Shown here: positions 50,511-59,268 of the stretch, one piece after another
How positions within the stretch are numbered: position 1 is the first letter of the stretch
Layout: each line of letters opens with the position of its first letter
NCBI GenBank assembly: GCA_050953085.1
Contig: JBMNLX010000007.1
Location: 26,669-90,668 of the forward strand
Direction: 5' to 3'
DNA: 64,000 bases
Source: UBA3946 sp002385755
GTDB taxonomy: Bacteria > Bacillota_I > Bacilli_A > ML615J-28 > CAG-698
Notes under the pieces: generated by a model
What the model was told of the DNA's origin: nothing
Database searches by the model: none
What the model saw: the letters and a program-made list of their open reading frames with translations, nothing else
Position numbers and translations under genes: made by a program

Positions 50511-51415
50511 TTAGATTTGAATTTAATAAGAAATACGCGCTCCCGCCTCTCGCGGTCGCTTTGGGTCATTTCGACGGCTTGCACTTGGCGCACCGTGAGC
50601 TGATCGGGCGGGCGGCGGCCGCGGCTAAGGAGACGGGCGCGAAAAGCGCGGTCATAACTTTTGATCCCCATCCCGATTACGTGCTAAAAAAGCGACCGCC
50701 CGCGGGGTATTTGACCCCCCTCCCGCTGAAGCGGGAACTGCTCGCTTCTTGGGGGATCGATTACCTGATCGTCGCGCCTTTTTCCAAAGAACTCGCCGAA
50801 CTCGAGCCCGAGGAGTTCGAAAACGCCGTTCTGGCGAGTTTCGACATAAAACAAATCGTCGTCGGTTTTGATTATCGCTACGGTCGCGGCGGCCAAGGCG
50901 ATGGCGATCGCTTAAAGAATAAATACCCCGTGATCGTGGTTCCCGCCGTGACGTATCAAGGCGAAAAAATCGGCTCGGCCTTTATCCGCCGGATGCTTAC
51001 GACCGGTGACATGACTGCTGTTCGCGCGATGTTCGGCCGTTATTACGAGATCCGGGGTAAAGTCGCTTTCGGGCGGGGTCGCGGTCGCCTATACGGCGTA
51101 CCGACGGCGAATGTCGTCGTGAGCGAAGACTACCACGCGGTTAAAAAAGGAGTTTACGCCGTTTTCGTAACGGCGCGCGGCGCGCGGCGTTTTGGCGTCG
51201 CGGACTACGGCGTTATGCCGACATTTGCGCTTGACGAAAAGCCGCGGCTTGAGGTCCATATCGTCGGCTTTTCCGAATCTCTTTACGGCGAGGAAATTAC
51301 CGTCGAGTTCGCGCGTTACTTACGCGAGGAAAAGCGTTTTTCGGACGAGAAAGACTTGATCAAGCAAATTCGCCGCGATATCGAGGCGGCGCAAAAAATT
51401 AGGGAGGAATTATGA
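50501..51415 (+). CDS. ribF: Bifunctional riboflavin kinase/FAD synthetase
   Basis: 304 residues. The N-terminal nucleotidyltransferase has 'ALGHFDGLHLAHRELI' (HxGH-type site, here HFDGLHLAH) and 'VVGFDYRYGRGGQGD'. The C-terminal riboflavin kinase part has 'GKVAFGRGRGRLYGVPTANV' and 'KKGVYAVFV'. It makes FMN and FAD. It overlaps both truB and mtnN. Confidence 0.94.
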   Translation: MELIRFEFNKKYALPPLAVALGHFDGLHLAHRELIGRAAAAAKETGAKSAVITFDPHPDYVLKKRPPAGYLTPLPLKRELLASWGIDYLIVAPFSKELAELEPEEFENAVLASFDIKQIVVGFDYRYGRGGQGDGDRLKNKYPVIVVPAVTYQGEKIGSAFIRRMLTTGDMTAVRAMFGRYYEIRGKVAFGRGRGRLYGVPTANVVVSEDYHAVKKGVYAVFVTARGARRFGVADYGVMPTFALDEKPRLEVHIVGFSESLYGEEITVEFARYLREEKRFSDEKDLIKQIRRDIEAAQKIREEL

Positions 51416-52104
51416 AAATCGGCATTATCGGCGCGATGAGCGAAGAAATTGAATTTTTATTGAATAATTTGACGAATTTAAAAGAAAATAAAACCGGGAA
51501 ACATATTTTTTACACCGGCGCCTACGCCGGAAACGACATCGTCGTTGTCCGCGGCGGCGTCGGGAAAGTCGCTTCCGGCGTCGTTTACGCGACGATGCTT
51601 GCGAATTATCCGGATTTGGAATTGACGGTTAACGTCGGCTCCTGCGGCGGCCTCGTGGGCCGCGTCGATATCGGCGATGTGATTGTCCCGGGCGCCGTCG
51701 GTTACGCTGACGTCGACGCGAGTTTCGGCGGCCGCTACCGTTACGGCCAAATCCCCGGTTATCCGCCGCTTTTTGCTTGCGCGGCCGATAAAATCCGGGA
51801 AATATCCGCGCCGCCATACCGGGCGGGAACAATTTTAAGCGGCGACTCGTTCTTTTGCGATGGGGAAGCCGCCGCGGAGCTTGTGGGGAAACATTTCCCC
51901 GAGGATAACGTACTTGCTTTCGATATGGAAAGCGCCGCCCTCGCCCAATGCGCTCATTTCTTTAATAAAGATTTTCTCGTTATCCGCTCCGTAAGCGACC
52001 TTATCGGCGCCAAACGCCAGGCCGAGGTCTTTGTTTCCAATTTGGAGCGGGCGAGCCGCGCTTGTAACGAGTTCTTGCTTTCCGTCTTAAAAAATATTAA
52101 ATAA
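51412..52104 (+). CDS. mtnN: 5'-methylthioadenosine/S-adenosylhomocysteine nucleosidase
   Basis: 230 residues: 'MKIGIIGAMSEEIEFL' with the catalytic Glu in MSEE, 'VGSCGGLVGRVDIGDVIVPGA', 'AFDMESAALAQCAHFF' and 'VIRSVSDLIG' carrying the catalytic Asp. It cleaves MTA and SAH, by-products of SAM use. Coupled to ribF by a four-base overlap. Confidence 0.95.
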   Translation: MKIGIIGAMSEEIEFLLNNLTNLKENKTGKHIFYTGAYAGNDIVVVRGGVGKVASGVVYATMLANYPDLELTVNVGSCGGLVGRVDIGDVIVPGAVGYADVDASFGGRYRYGQIPGYPPLFACAADKIREISAPPYRAGTILSGDSFFCDGEAAAELVGKHFPEDNVLAFDMESAALAQCAHFFNKDFLVIRSVSDLIGAKRQAEVFVSNLERASRACNEFLLSVLKNIK

Positions 52105-52109
52105 AACAT

Positions 52110-52138
52110 TTTACAATACCAACCATATATGGTATAAT
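52110..52138 (+). promoter_or_regulatory. Promoter of rpsO
   Basis: TTTACA (52110-52115), 17-base spacer, TATAAT (52133-52138). The leader of about 75 bases holds an ATAAC/GTTAT hairpin (about 52166-52183) before the ribosome site, a possible S15 autoregulatory site. Confidence 0.6.
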
Positions 52139-52222
52139 AATTCATGACCCTTGACTATGATTAACATAACTCCGCTGTTATTCTTGGTTTTGGGCGTAAA
52201 TAAAAAATAAGGAGGTTTTTTT

Positions 52223-52495
52223 ATGTCTTGTCTCAGTAAAGAAGAAAAAGCGAAAATTATCGAGCAGTTCGGCAGGAATCAAAACGATTCCGGTTCGGTC
52301 GAGGTACAGATCGCCATTCTCACGCACGAGATTAACCGGCTTAACGAGCATTTGAAAACGCACTCTCATGATTATCATTCCGGACGGGGATTGCTTAAGA
52401 AAGTCGGTCATCGCCGCAACTTACTGAACTACTTAAAAAAGAAAGATATCAACCGCTATCGCAATTTAATCCAGGCATTAAATTTGAGAAAGTAA
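52223..52495 (+). CDS. rpsO: 30S ribosomal protein S15
   Basis: 90 residues, standard length. 'GSVEVQIAILTHEINRLNEHLKTHSHDYHSGRGLLKKVGHRRNLLNYLKK' is the S15 signature. It binds 16S rRNA early in assembly. GGAGG precedes the ATG. rpsO-pnp is the classic arrangement. Confidence 0.97.
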   Translation: MSCLSKEEKAKIIEQFGRNQNDSGSVEVQIAILTHEINRLNEHLKTHSHDYHSGRGLLKKVGHRRNLLNYLKKKDINRYRNLIQALNLRK

Positions 52496-52542
52496 AGGGT
52501 ATTATAATACCCTCTTTTTGAAAAAGAATAAGGAGTAAAAAT

Positions 52543-54708
52543 ATGAACGAAAAAAGAGTATTCGAATATGTTCAAGGGGATCGGAAGTTTATCGTGGAGG
52601 TAGGCGAGTTGGCCAAACAGGCAAACGGCGCCGCGCTCGTCCGTTTCGAGGACACCGCCGTTCTGTCGGTCGCCGTGATGTCGAAGGCGCCGCTCGATCT
52701 TGATTTCTTTCCTTTAACCGTTATATACCAGGAAAAGCTTTATGCCGGCGGGAAGATCCCCGGTGGTTTTCTCCGCCGCGAGGGACGCCCGAGCGAGCAC
52801 GAAACGCTCTCGGCGCGCCTGATCGACCGTCCGATCAGACCGCTTTTCGCCGAGGGTTTCAGGAACGATGTCCAGGTCATAAATACCGTTTTGAGCGCGA
52901 ATCCCGACAATATCGCGGAAGTCGCTGCGATGCTCGGTTCGTCCCTGGCGCTCACGATTTCCGACATTCCCTTTAACGGCCCCATCGCCGGCGTTTGCGT
53001 CGGCCGCGTCGACGGCGAGCTCGTCATTAATCCGACCGTCGAACAACTCGAGCGTTCAGATATTAATCTGTTCGTGGCGGGGACGATGGACGCGATCAAT
53101 ATGGTCGAGGCGAGCGCCAAGCAAGTTCCCGAAGAAGACATGTTGCGGGCGATGCTTTTCGCCCATGAGGAAATCAAACGCCTCGTCGCTTTCCAAAACG
53201 AAATCCGGAAGGAAGTTGGGAAGGAAAAAGTAGAGGTCGAATTAAAGACGATTCCCGAGGATCTCGCGCGCGAGGTCGAGGAACTCGCGAAAGCGGACTT
53301 GCTTCAGGCGGTCGTCATTAAAGAAAAACTGGAACGCTACGGCAAGATCGATGAAATCAACGAACGGGTTATCGCGGAGTTAACCGAGCGTTATAAAGAC
53401 GACGAGGACTTGGAACAGAAAATCAAGTTCGTCAAGCGGAAACTGGAAGAGATCGTTGCCGAAGAAGTAAGAAGGCTGATCACCGAGGAGAAGATCCGAC
53501 CGGACGGCCGCGGCCTCGACGAAATCAGACCGCTTTCCTCCTCGGTCGACGTGTTGGTCCGACCGCACGGGTCGGCTCTCTTTACCCGCGGCCAGACCCA
53601 GGCTTTGAGCGCCGTGACATTGGGCGCCCTGGGCGAGTATCAAATAATCGACGGCCTCGGGGTTGAGGAAGGCAAAAGGTTTATGTTCCATTATAATTTC
53701 CCGCCGTTTAGCGTCGGCGAGACCGGGCGTTATTCTTACCCCAGCCGCCGGGAAATCGGCCACGGCGCCTTAAGCGAGAAAGCCTTGCTTCAAGTATTGC
53801 CGTCGGAGGATGAGTTCCCCTACACAATCCGCATCGTATCGGAGATTCTCGAATCAAACGGTTCCTCCTCGCAAGCGTCGATTTGCGCGGGGACGTTGGC
53901 GTTAATGGCGGCCGGCGTGCCGATCAAGGCGCCAATCGCGGGAATCGCGATGGGATTGATTACCGACGGAAAGAATTACACGATTTTAACCGACATCCAG
54001 GGAATGGAAGACCATTACGGAGATATGGACTTCAAAGTCGCGGGCTCCGCGACGGGAATCACCGCCCTGCAAATGGACATTAAAATTGCCGGAATCGACG
54101 AAGATATATTGCGCGAAGCGCTGGCCCAGGCGCGCTCGGCCCGTCTTAAGGTTTTGGAGCACATGCTGGAAACTATCCCAGCTCCGCGGTCCGACGTCAG
54201 CCAGTACGCGCCGAAAGTCATCAGTTTCTTCATCGACCCGATGAAAATCCGCGACGTAATCGGCAGCGGCGGCCGGATCATTACCGATATTATTAATCAA
54301 TGCAACGACGTGAAAATCGATATCGAGAATGACGGCCGGGTAACGATAATGCATCCCGATAAGATGTGGGCGGAAAAAGCGGCCCGGATAATCGAGGATA
54401 TCGTCCGCGAGGTCGAGGTCGGCGAGTTTTACTCCGGCAAAGTCGTCAGGATTGAAAAATTCGGCGCTTTCGTTGAGTTGTGGCAAAACACCGAGGGTTT
54501 GATCCATATTTCCAAAATGGCCGCCGAGAAGGTCGCCCGTGTCGAGGACGTCCTGCATCTCGGCGACGAGATCATCGTCAAAGTTATCGGCATAGATGAC
54601 AAGGGCCGAATTGACTTGGCCACCAAGGATTATGTTGAAAACCGGAAAAAGATGCCGCCGCGCAAAAAACCCCCGTACGGGGTCAAAAGAAAAGCGCCGC
54701 GTCAATAA
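52543..54708 (+). CDS. pnp: Polyribonucleotide nucleotidyltransferase (PNPase)
   Basis: 721 residues: two RNase PH domains (about 10-225 and 320-540, with 'FTRGQTQALSAVTLG' and 'TDIQGMEDHYGDMDFKVAG'), KH domain ('IRDVIGSGGRIITDI') and S1 domain ('YSGKVVRIEKFGAFVEL'). It degrades RNA phosphorolytically and makes tails. The S1 domain is followed by a basic tail ('KKMPPRKKPPYGVKRK'). Confidence 0.97.
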   Translation: MNEKRVFEYVQGDRKFIVEVGELAKQANGAALVRFEDTAVLSVAVMSKAPLDLDFFPLTVIYQEKLYAGGKIPGGFLRREGRPSEHETLSARLIDRPIRPLFAEGFRNDVQVINTVLSANPDNIAEVAAMLGSSLALTISDIPFNGPIAGVCVGRVDGELVINPTVEQLERSDINLFVAGTMDAINMVEASAKQVPEEDMLRAMLFAHEEIKRLVAFQNEIRKEVGKEKVEVELKTIPEDLAREVEELAKADLLQAVVIKEKLERYGKIDEINERVIAELTERYKDDEDLEQKIKFVKRKLEEIVAEEVRRLITEEKIRPDGRGLDEIRPLSSSVDVLVRPHGSALFTRGQTQALSAVTLGALGEYQIIDGLGVEEGKRFMFHYNFPPFSVGETGRYSYPSRREIGHGALSEKALLQVLPSEDEFPYTIRIVSEILESNGSSSQASICAGTLALMAAGVPIKAPIAGIAMGLITDGKNYTILTDIQGMEDHYGDMDFKVAGSATGITALQMDIKIAGIDEDILREALAQARSARLKVLEHMLETIPAPRSDVSQYAPKVISFFIDPMKIRDVIGSGGRIITDIINQCNDVKIDIENDGRVTIMHPDKMWAEKAARIIEDIVREVEVGEFYSGKVVRIEKFGAFVELWQNTEGLIHISKMAAEKVARVEDVLHLGDEIIVKVIGIDDKGRIDLATKDYVENRKKMPPRKKPPYGVKRKAPRQ

Positions 54709-54733
54709 CTTCTCTTACAGGGAAGTTTTTTTT
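54707..54733 (+). terminator. Rho-independent terminator
   Basis: AACTTC / GAAGTT with eight T, starting at the pnp stop codon. Confidence 0.75.
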
Positions 54734-54789
54734 ATCGGCAAGGCGATAAAAAAAATTAAACTTTTGTATATTTATCATAAAAACTATGG

Positions 54790-54842
54790 TATAATTCGGT
54801 TAAAGACTTGATTCATCACCCGGGCAAGCATAAGCGCCCGGT
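54790..54842 (+). promoter_or_regulatory. -10 element and leader hairpin of the DUF2807 lipoprotein gene
   Basis: TATAAT at 54790-54795 with no clear -35. The leader contains CCGGGC/GCCCGG (about 54820-54841) without a following T run, so it is a leader structure rather than a terminator. Confidence 0.4.
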
Positions 54843-54881
54843 TTAGTATCTTTATAAATCTTAATGTGTGGGAGAAGTAAA

Positions 54882-55679
54882 ATGAAAGCAATCGCAAAAT
54901 TTATGCTTGTTTTTATCGCGATATTCGCCTCCGGGTGCGCGATTTTCCGGCATCAGGTCAGCGGTTCCGGCGCGATCGAGGAGCGGGAGCATTTGTATTC
55001 CGGCGGCGTCTACGAACTGAAGATCGAGATTAATACAGGGGACACTCCCGTCGAGATTGCGTTTTTTGACGGCGCCTCGCCCTCGCTCAAGCTTATTACG
55101 GACGATAATATCCTGAAGGAAATCGCGGTAAAGGAAAATGGCCGGGAGATTAAGGTGAGCGGCGATAAAAAGACCTTCTATGACGCGACCGAGTTCAGGG
55201 TTGAGATTTACGGTATGACGTTTTCGAAACTGACGCTCTACGGCGGTTTTCATATCGAACCGACGGAAGCGGGTTTTACCGAGGATTTTGTTTTCGTGGT
55301 TCACGGCGGCTTAAGCGGCGCCTGTGATTTCGGCGCGGTCACGGGAGAACTCGATATTAGGTTTAAAGGCGGCGTTGATTTGAAAGCCGAGAACGTTCGC
55401 GCGACGAAATTAAAGGTGAAAAGCGAAGGCGCGGTCGATTTGGAAATGGAAGGCGCGGCCGGGAATTTTTATTGCCAAGGCGAGGGGAGCGCGAACATAA
55501 ACGCCCCTGATTTGCGCTGTCAAGACATAAGTCTTAACTTAAAAGGCGCGGTTAACGTCGTCGTTTACGCTGAAGAGACCTTGGAGATTATCGCCGAGGG
55601 AACCGGCGTGATTAAATACCGCGGCCAACCGGATATCACTCACGGAACGAAAGGCGCGTTTAGCATTACCCCCTATTAG
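54882..55679 (+). CDS. Lipoprotein with DUF2807 (GIN-type) beta-solenoid domain
   Basis: 265 residues from ATG 54882 (GGGAGAAG upstream). The signal ends in the lipobox FASGC (Cys19). The rest is a regular beta-helical domain: 'HQVSGSGAIEEREHLYSGG', 'MTFSKLTLYGGFHIEP', 'GELDIRFKGGVDLKAENV', 'KLKVKSEGAVDLEMEGAAG' and 'LNLKGAVNVVVYAEETLEI'. It resembles the head GIN domain of putative auto-transporter adhesins. A surface adhesin or sensor role is inferred. It is monocistronic. Confidence 0.78.
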   Translation: MKAIAKFMLVFIAIFASGCAIFRHQVSGSGAIEEREHLYSGGVYELKIEINTGDTPVEIAFFDGASPSLKLITDDNILKEIAVKENGREIKVSGDKKTFYDATEFRVEIYGMTFSKLTLYGGFHIEPTEAGFTEDFVFVVHGGLSGACDFGAVTGELDIRFKGGVDLKAENVRATKLKVKSEGAVDLEMEGAAGNFYCQGEGSANINAPDLRCQDISLNLKGAVNVVVYAEETLEIIAEGTGVIKYRGQPDITHGTKGAFSITPY

Positions 55680-55688
55680 GACAAAACA

Positions 55689-55713
55689 AAAAGCCATCAA
55701 CAAATGGCTTTTT
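55689..55713 (+). terminator. Rho-independent terminator
   Basis: AAAAAGCCAT-CAACAA-ATGGCTTTTT. Confidence 0.85.
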
Positions 55714-55731
55714 GTTTTTCGTAAGGCATGC

Positions 55732-56340
55732 TTATTCCGTCTCGTTCCGTTCGGGTTTCGGTTTTTTTCGTTTTAATAAAAACCAAAAAATCGTCAATAC
55801 TTGCAGGGGAATGACGCCGATAAATAGCAGCCATAGATTTTGATAATCAATGGAGAGATATATTGAAAGCGGCGTCGTCCAATAGAGGACGGTCAAGGCC
55901 AGGAAGACATGTAATCTTTTCCCCCATATATTCGCAAAGACGATCAAAACGACGGCGGAAGCCGGGACGGCGTAGACGAAAGCAAGCCACGAGCGTTTAA
56001 ACTCCGGCAAAAAAATCCCCAGAGCCACGAAAACAACGGTCGCGACAAACCAAACCGATCCAAAAGCGAGCAGCGTCGTGAGCAACTTTGAAAGCCTGCG
56101 ATGGACGCGGGGCGTGGTTTTTTTCTCGGAAACTAAATCGTTTAAGGTGACGCCGAATAAAAGAGCGATCTCGCGCAAGATATATAAGTCAGGCAGGCTT
56201 TCTCCCCGTTCCCACTTTGAAATCGATTTGTCGGAATAATTAAGTTTTTCCGCCAACTCGATTTGAGTTAGATTATTGAGCCGCCGGTAATACGCCAAAT
56301 TCCCGGCAACCAGTTTTTTGAACTCGTTCTCCTTCATCAT
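55732..56340 (-). CDS. Membrane-bound XRE-family transcriptional regulator
   Basis: 202 residues. A Cro/C1 helix-turn-helix (about 10-66: 'LAYYRRLNNLTQIELAEKLNYSDKSISKWERGESLPDLYILREIALLFGV') is fused to four hydrophobic segments (about 88-110, 118-138, 142-160, 168-186) and a basic tail. Such fusions tether a regulator to the membrane, where it may sense envelope stress. A candidate autoregulatory operator lies at 56375-56393. Confidence 0.88.
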   Translation of the reverse strand: MMKENEFKKLVAGNLAYYRRLNNLTQIELAEKLNYSDKSISKWERGESLPDLYILREIALLFGVTLNDLVSEKKTTPRVHRRLSKLLTTLLAFGSVWFVATVVFVALGIFLPEFKRSWLAFVYAVPASAVVLIVFANIWGKRLHVFLALTVLYWTTPLSIYLSIDYQNLWLLFIGVIPLQVLTIFWFLLKRKKPKPERNETE

Positions 56341-56374
56341 AAGTAAATGATATCACTTTTTGTTGAAAAAATCA

Positions 56375-56393
56375 ATTCTACTAGCGGTAGAAT
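56375..56393. promoter_or_regulatory. Palindromic operator between xre and degV
   Basis: ATTCTAC-TAGCG-GTAGAAT, perfect seven-base arms, 35 bases upstream of the minus-strand regulator start. It may control the divergent pair or only the regulator. Confidence 0.55.
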
Positions 56394-56516
56394 ATTAAAT
56401 ATTTCTATACTTTTTCTCTTTTCGAAATAGAGCGCGCCCGCGCGGGAATAGATAGGTAATCGTCATAATCAAGGTTATAATGGTTTAAACATGATGGATG
56501 AAAGGAAGTGCGATTA

Positions 56517-57401
56517 ATGAACGATTACGTTTTGTGCGTTGACTCATGCTGCGATTTGCCGGACGGACTGGCTAAAGAGTTTGGTTTGGAGGTTTTACCG
56601 CTTTCGGTTAGTATTGGCGGGAAAGAGTATTATCATTACTTGGATGAGCGCGAAATAAGTATTAAGGAGTTTTATCGGATGCTCCGCGAGCACAAATTGC
56701 CGCGGACGTCGCAGATCAACCCCGAGGGGTTTATTTCCGCTTTCGAGTCTATTTTAAAAGAGGGGAAGGATATCCTGTCGGTATCGTTGTCATCGGAGCT
56801 TTCGGGGACTTTCCAGTCGGCTTTGATCGCGAGAGAAGAACTTGCCGAGCGTTACCCAGGAAGAAAAATAATCGTTATCGATTCCAAGTGCGCGTCGATG
56901 GGCATAGGGCTACTCCTTGCTTACGCGGCGGGGATGAAGAGCGAAGGCGCGCCGCTTGAAGAGACGGCGGCCTGGATTGAAAAAAATAAACTGAAAGTGT
57001 GCCATCTTTTTACCGTCGGCGATCTGAATCACTTAAAACGCGGCGGCCGGCTTTCGTCCTCGAAAGCGTTTCTCGGCACCTTGCTTAACGTCAAGCCGCT
57101 TTTGCACGTTAATAACGATGGAAAACTGGTCCAGACGCAATCAACGCGCGGGCGTTGCCGGGTGCTTGCGAAAATGGTCGACCGGATGGAAAAAACGATT
57201 GTCCAACCGGAGAGACAATTCATTTATATCTCGCACGGCGATTGCTGGGAAGACGCGGAAAAGCTTAAGCGGATGGTATCCGAGCGTCTTCCGGTTAAAG
57301 ATATTATTGTCAATTATATCGGACCCATTATCGGCAGCCATTCCGGACCCGATACCCTGGCTTTGTTTTATCTGGGGAATGATCGCGAAGTTCCGTATTA
57401 A
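56517..57401 (+). CDS. DegV family fatty-acid-binding protein
   Basis: 294 residues from ATG 56517, ten bases after AAAGGAAG. 'VDSCCDLPDGLAKEFGLEVLPLSV', 'TSQINPEGF', 'SVSLSSELSGTFQSALIA' and 'IDSKCASMGIGLLL' are the family blocks; 'TVGDLNHLKRGGRLSSSKAFLGTLLNVKPLL' covers the C-terminal half. DegV (FakB-type) proteins present fatty acids to the FakA kinase. No fakA is nearby, so the specific role is unproven. Confidence 0.92.
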   Translation: MNDYVLCVDSCCDLPDGLAKEFGLEVLPLSVSIGGKEYYHYLDEREISIKEFYRMLREHKLPRTSQINPEGFISAFESILKEGKDILSVSLSSELSGTFQSALIAREELAERYPGRKIIVIDSKCASMGIGLLLAYAAGMKSEGAPLEETAAWIEKNKLKVCHLFTVGDLNHLKRGGRLSSSKAFLGTLLNVKPLLHVNNDGKLVQTQSTRGRCRVLAKMVDRMEKTIVQPERQFIYISHGDCWEDAEKLKRMVSERLPVKDIIVNYIGPIIGSHSGPDTLALFYLGNDREVPY

Positions 57402-57410
57402 TTGTTCGCT

Positions 57411-57438
57411 AACCGAATCATTGATTCGGTTTTTTTTC
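57411..57438 (+). terminator. Rho-independent terminator
   Basis: AACCGAATCA / TGATTCGGTT with an eight-T run. Confidence 0.85.
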
Positions 57439-57453
57439 TATCATCAAAATCTA

Positions 57454-57482
57454 TTGCTTTTTTGACGTAAAAATGGTATAAT
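57454..57482 (+). promoter_or_regulatory. Promoter of rnpB
   Basis: TTGCTT (57454-57459), 17-base spacer, TATAAT (57477-57482), placing the start near 57489. Confidence 0.6.
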
Positions 57483-57488
57483 ATTAAC

Positions 57489-57850
57489 GTATTCGGGTAA
57501 TCGAGCGAATGTCCCGAGCATTCGTTAGGAAAGTCCTTGCTAGCACAGGCTGAGACGCCTGTAGTGTTTATGCCCAACGAAAAGATAAGTTGGGACGCTC
57601 CGTTGGGAGAGCGATGGCGAAAACGACACCTGTAAAATGGTTAGTTTTCCTAAGGTGCCACAGTGACGATGCCCTTTGGAAACGAAGGGAGTGGAACGGG
57701 TAAACCCCATAAGCTAGCAACCCAAATTATGGTGGGGGCACTTTAAATCCGGAAATGAACGGGTTTAAGGCTGTCGGGCAACCGGCAGAGATAAATGATT
57801 ACCGCTCCGCTCTTTTGGGAGGAGTACAGAACAAGGCTTACAGAATACAT
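57489..57850 (+). ncRNA. rnpB: RNase P RNA, bacterial type B
   Basis: About 360 bases. The ends pair as P1 (GTATTC 57489-57494 with GAATAC 57843-57848). The conserved core motifs are present: GAGGAAAGTCC-like 'TTAGGAAAGTCC' (P4 5' strand), 'CACAGTGACGATG', 'GAAACGAAGGGAGTGGAACG', 'GGTAAACCCC' and the 3' 'ACAGAACAAGGCTTACAGAA'. The layout and the 'GAGCATTCG' region fit the type B structure of Bacillota. It processes tRNA 5' ends with the RnpA protein. Confidence 0.93.
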
Positions 57851-57860
57851 TCCCAACATT

Positions 57861-57888
57861 AAATCCCGAAACGGGATTTTTATTTTTT
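57861..57888 (+). terminator. Terminator of rnpB
   Basis: AAATCCCG-AAA-CGGGATTTTTATTTTTT. Confidence 0.75.
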
Positions 57889-57898
57889 GGAGACTACG

Positions 57899-58480
57899 AT
57901 GTTTAAAAAATGCCGCTATATCATAAGCGCCGCGAACAAAACCCAATACCCCAACCGCGGGAATCTTCCCGAGATTCTTTTGCTTGGCCGCTCCAATGTC
58001 GGCAAAAGCAGTCTGATAAACGCGCTATGCGGGCGGAAAGCCTTGGCGCATATTTCAACGCGCCCCGGCAAGACCCGACTTTTGAATTTCTATTTTATTG
58101 ACGAGGCGTTTTATCTCGTCGACGCCCCGGGGTACGGGTACGCGAGGCGCAGCCGGGCGGAGCGGCTCGATTACGGCCGCTTGCTTGATGAGTATTTGAT
58201 CGAGAATATGAATTTGCGGGCGGTGTTGCTTTTGGTCGACGCGAAAGTCGGCCCGACCGAGGACGATCTCTTGGTGTTTGACTACCTTAAACATTACGGA
58301 ATCAAAACGATCATCGTCGCCACAAAACAAGACAAAATCGGCAAGACCTTAAGGCTTCGTCACCGCCGCCTGATTGTCGACCGGCTCGGGCTCGCCGAGG
58401 AGGAGTTGTTTTTGACTTCAGCCCGCGAGAAAACCGGCCTGGACGAGCTTAAAGACGCGATCGCGCGATTGATAAAGTAG
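57899..58480 (+). CDS. engB: Ribosome biogenesis GTPase EngB/YsxC
   Basis: 193 residues from ATG 57899 (TTGGAGA upstream). G1 'GRSNVGKSS' at 30-38, G2 'STRPGKT', G3 'VDAPGYG', G4 'TKQDKIG' and G5 'TSAREKTG' are intact. It is needed for assembly of the 50S subunit. The following two genes resemble the Bacillus spoVID-ysxE pair. Confidence 0.95.
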   Translation: MFKKCRYIISAANKTQYPNRGNLPEILLLGRSNVGKSSLINALCGRKALAHISTRPGKTRLLNFYFIDEAFYLVDAPGYGYARRSRAERLDYGRLLDEYLIENMNLRAVLLLVDAKVGPTEDDLLVFDYLKHYGIKTIIVATKQDKIGKTLRLRHRRLIVDRLGLAEEELFLTSAREKTGLDELKDAIARLIK

Positions 58481-58502
58481 AACCCTCCGGTTCTATTTTT
58501 TT
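58478..58502 (+). terminator. Rho-independent terminator
   Basis: TAGAACC-CTCC-GGTTCTA with T run, covering the engB stop. Confidence 0.75.
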
Positions 58503-58539
58503 ATTTTTACACATAATATTTACTATCAGGAGGGTCATA

Positions 58540-59268
58540 ATGGAACTTAGAATATGTTGCGACGCGTCGGTAAAACTGGACAAATTGACGAATGTCAACC
58601 ATGTCGACTGCCAGATCGGCGATTACGAGCTGACGGGCGACACGCTTAACGGCAATATCGAGATTAGGGGCGAATATATTAAAGATAATCTTGAGGATGT
58701 CTATCCGTTTTCGGAAATCGTGCCCTTTACGCTTGTCTTCAAAGACAAGAATTATCATATCGAGAATATCGCCGTTCAGGATTTTTCCTGCCAGGAGATT
58801 ATCAATCAGGGAATCGAGTGTAACTTCAACATCCTCGTCGAGTATTCCCCGAAGGCGGTTGCGGAAAAAAAAGAAGAAACCGCCGCGGAGGATTTTGTCG
58901 AGACGTTAACCCCCGCGGAAATCACGGCTGGGGAGCTTGACATTGCCGAGGACGTTGACGACGAGACGGCCAAGGAGGAGATTAACCAGAAGTATGACGC
59001 CCTGCTCAAGGAAGTGTTGGAAAGCCGGGACGATAATTTTTTCGCGGAGGAAAAGAAAGTAACGGTACGCGGCGACGAAAAAAAAGAGGAATGCAAAAGC
59101 GCGCTCGGAAACATAAAAAATAGTTACGCCAGTTATCGCGTTTATTATACCGGTAAGGAAAGCGACATCGAAGACATCTGCCGGCGCGAGAAAGTCAGTC
59201 TCGACAAAGTTTACAACGACAACCGCGAAACCGACTTTCTAAATAAAAAACGTATTATCATAAAATGA
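58540..59268 (+). CDS. SpoVID-like protein: N-terminal SPOCS-like domain, acidic linker, C-terminal LysM-like domain
   Basis: 242 residues without signal or membrane segment. Residues about 1-105 form beta strands in the pattern of SPOCS (DUF3794-type) domains: 'DYELTGDTLNGNIEIRGEYIKD ... VPFTLVFKDKNYHIENIAVQDFSCQ'. Residues 106-190 are acidic. The last 45 ('YASYRVYYTGKESDIEDICRREKVSLDKVYNDNRET') look like a degenerate LysM. This layout matches SpoVID, the spore coat encasement protein, and the next gene resembles its Bacillus neighbour ysxE. AGGAGG precedes the ATG. The two genes overlap by four bases. Assignment is by architecture and context only. Confidence 0.6.
   Translation: MELRICCDASVKLDKLTNVNHVDCQIGDYELTGDTLNGNIEIRGEYIKDNLEDVYPFSEIVPFTLVFKDKNYHIENIAVQDFSCQEIINQGIECNFNILVEYSPKAVAEKKEETAAEDFVETLTPAEITAGELDIAEDVDDETAKEEINQKYDALLKEVLESRDDNFFAEEKKVTVRGDEKKEECKSALGNIKNSYASYRVYYTGKESDIEDICRREKVSLDKVYNDNRETDFLNKKRIIIK

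Noticed and set aside
53986..54705. 239-codon minus-strand frame over pnp
   Set aside because: Shadow of the conserved PNPase gene.
54820..54842. Riboswitch or terminator in the leader at 54796-54881
   Set aside because: Only one GC hairpin without a T run and no recognisable aptamer core.
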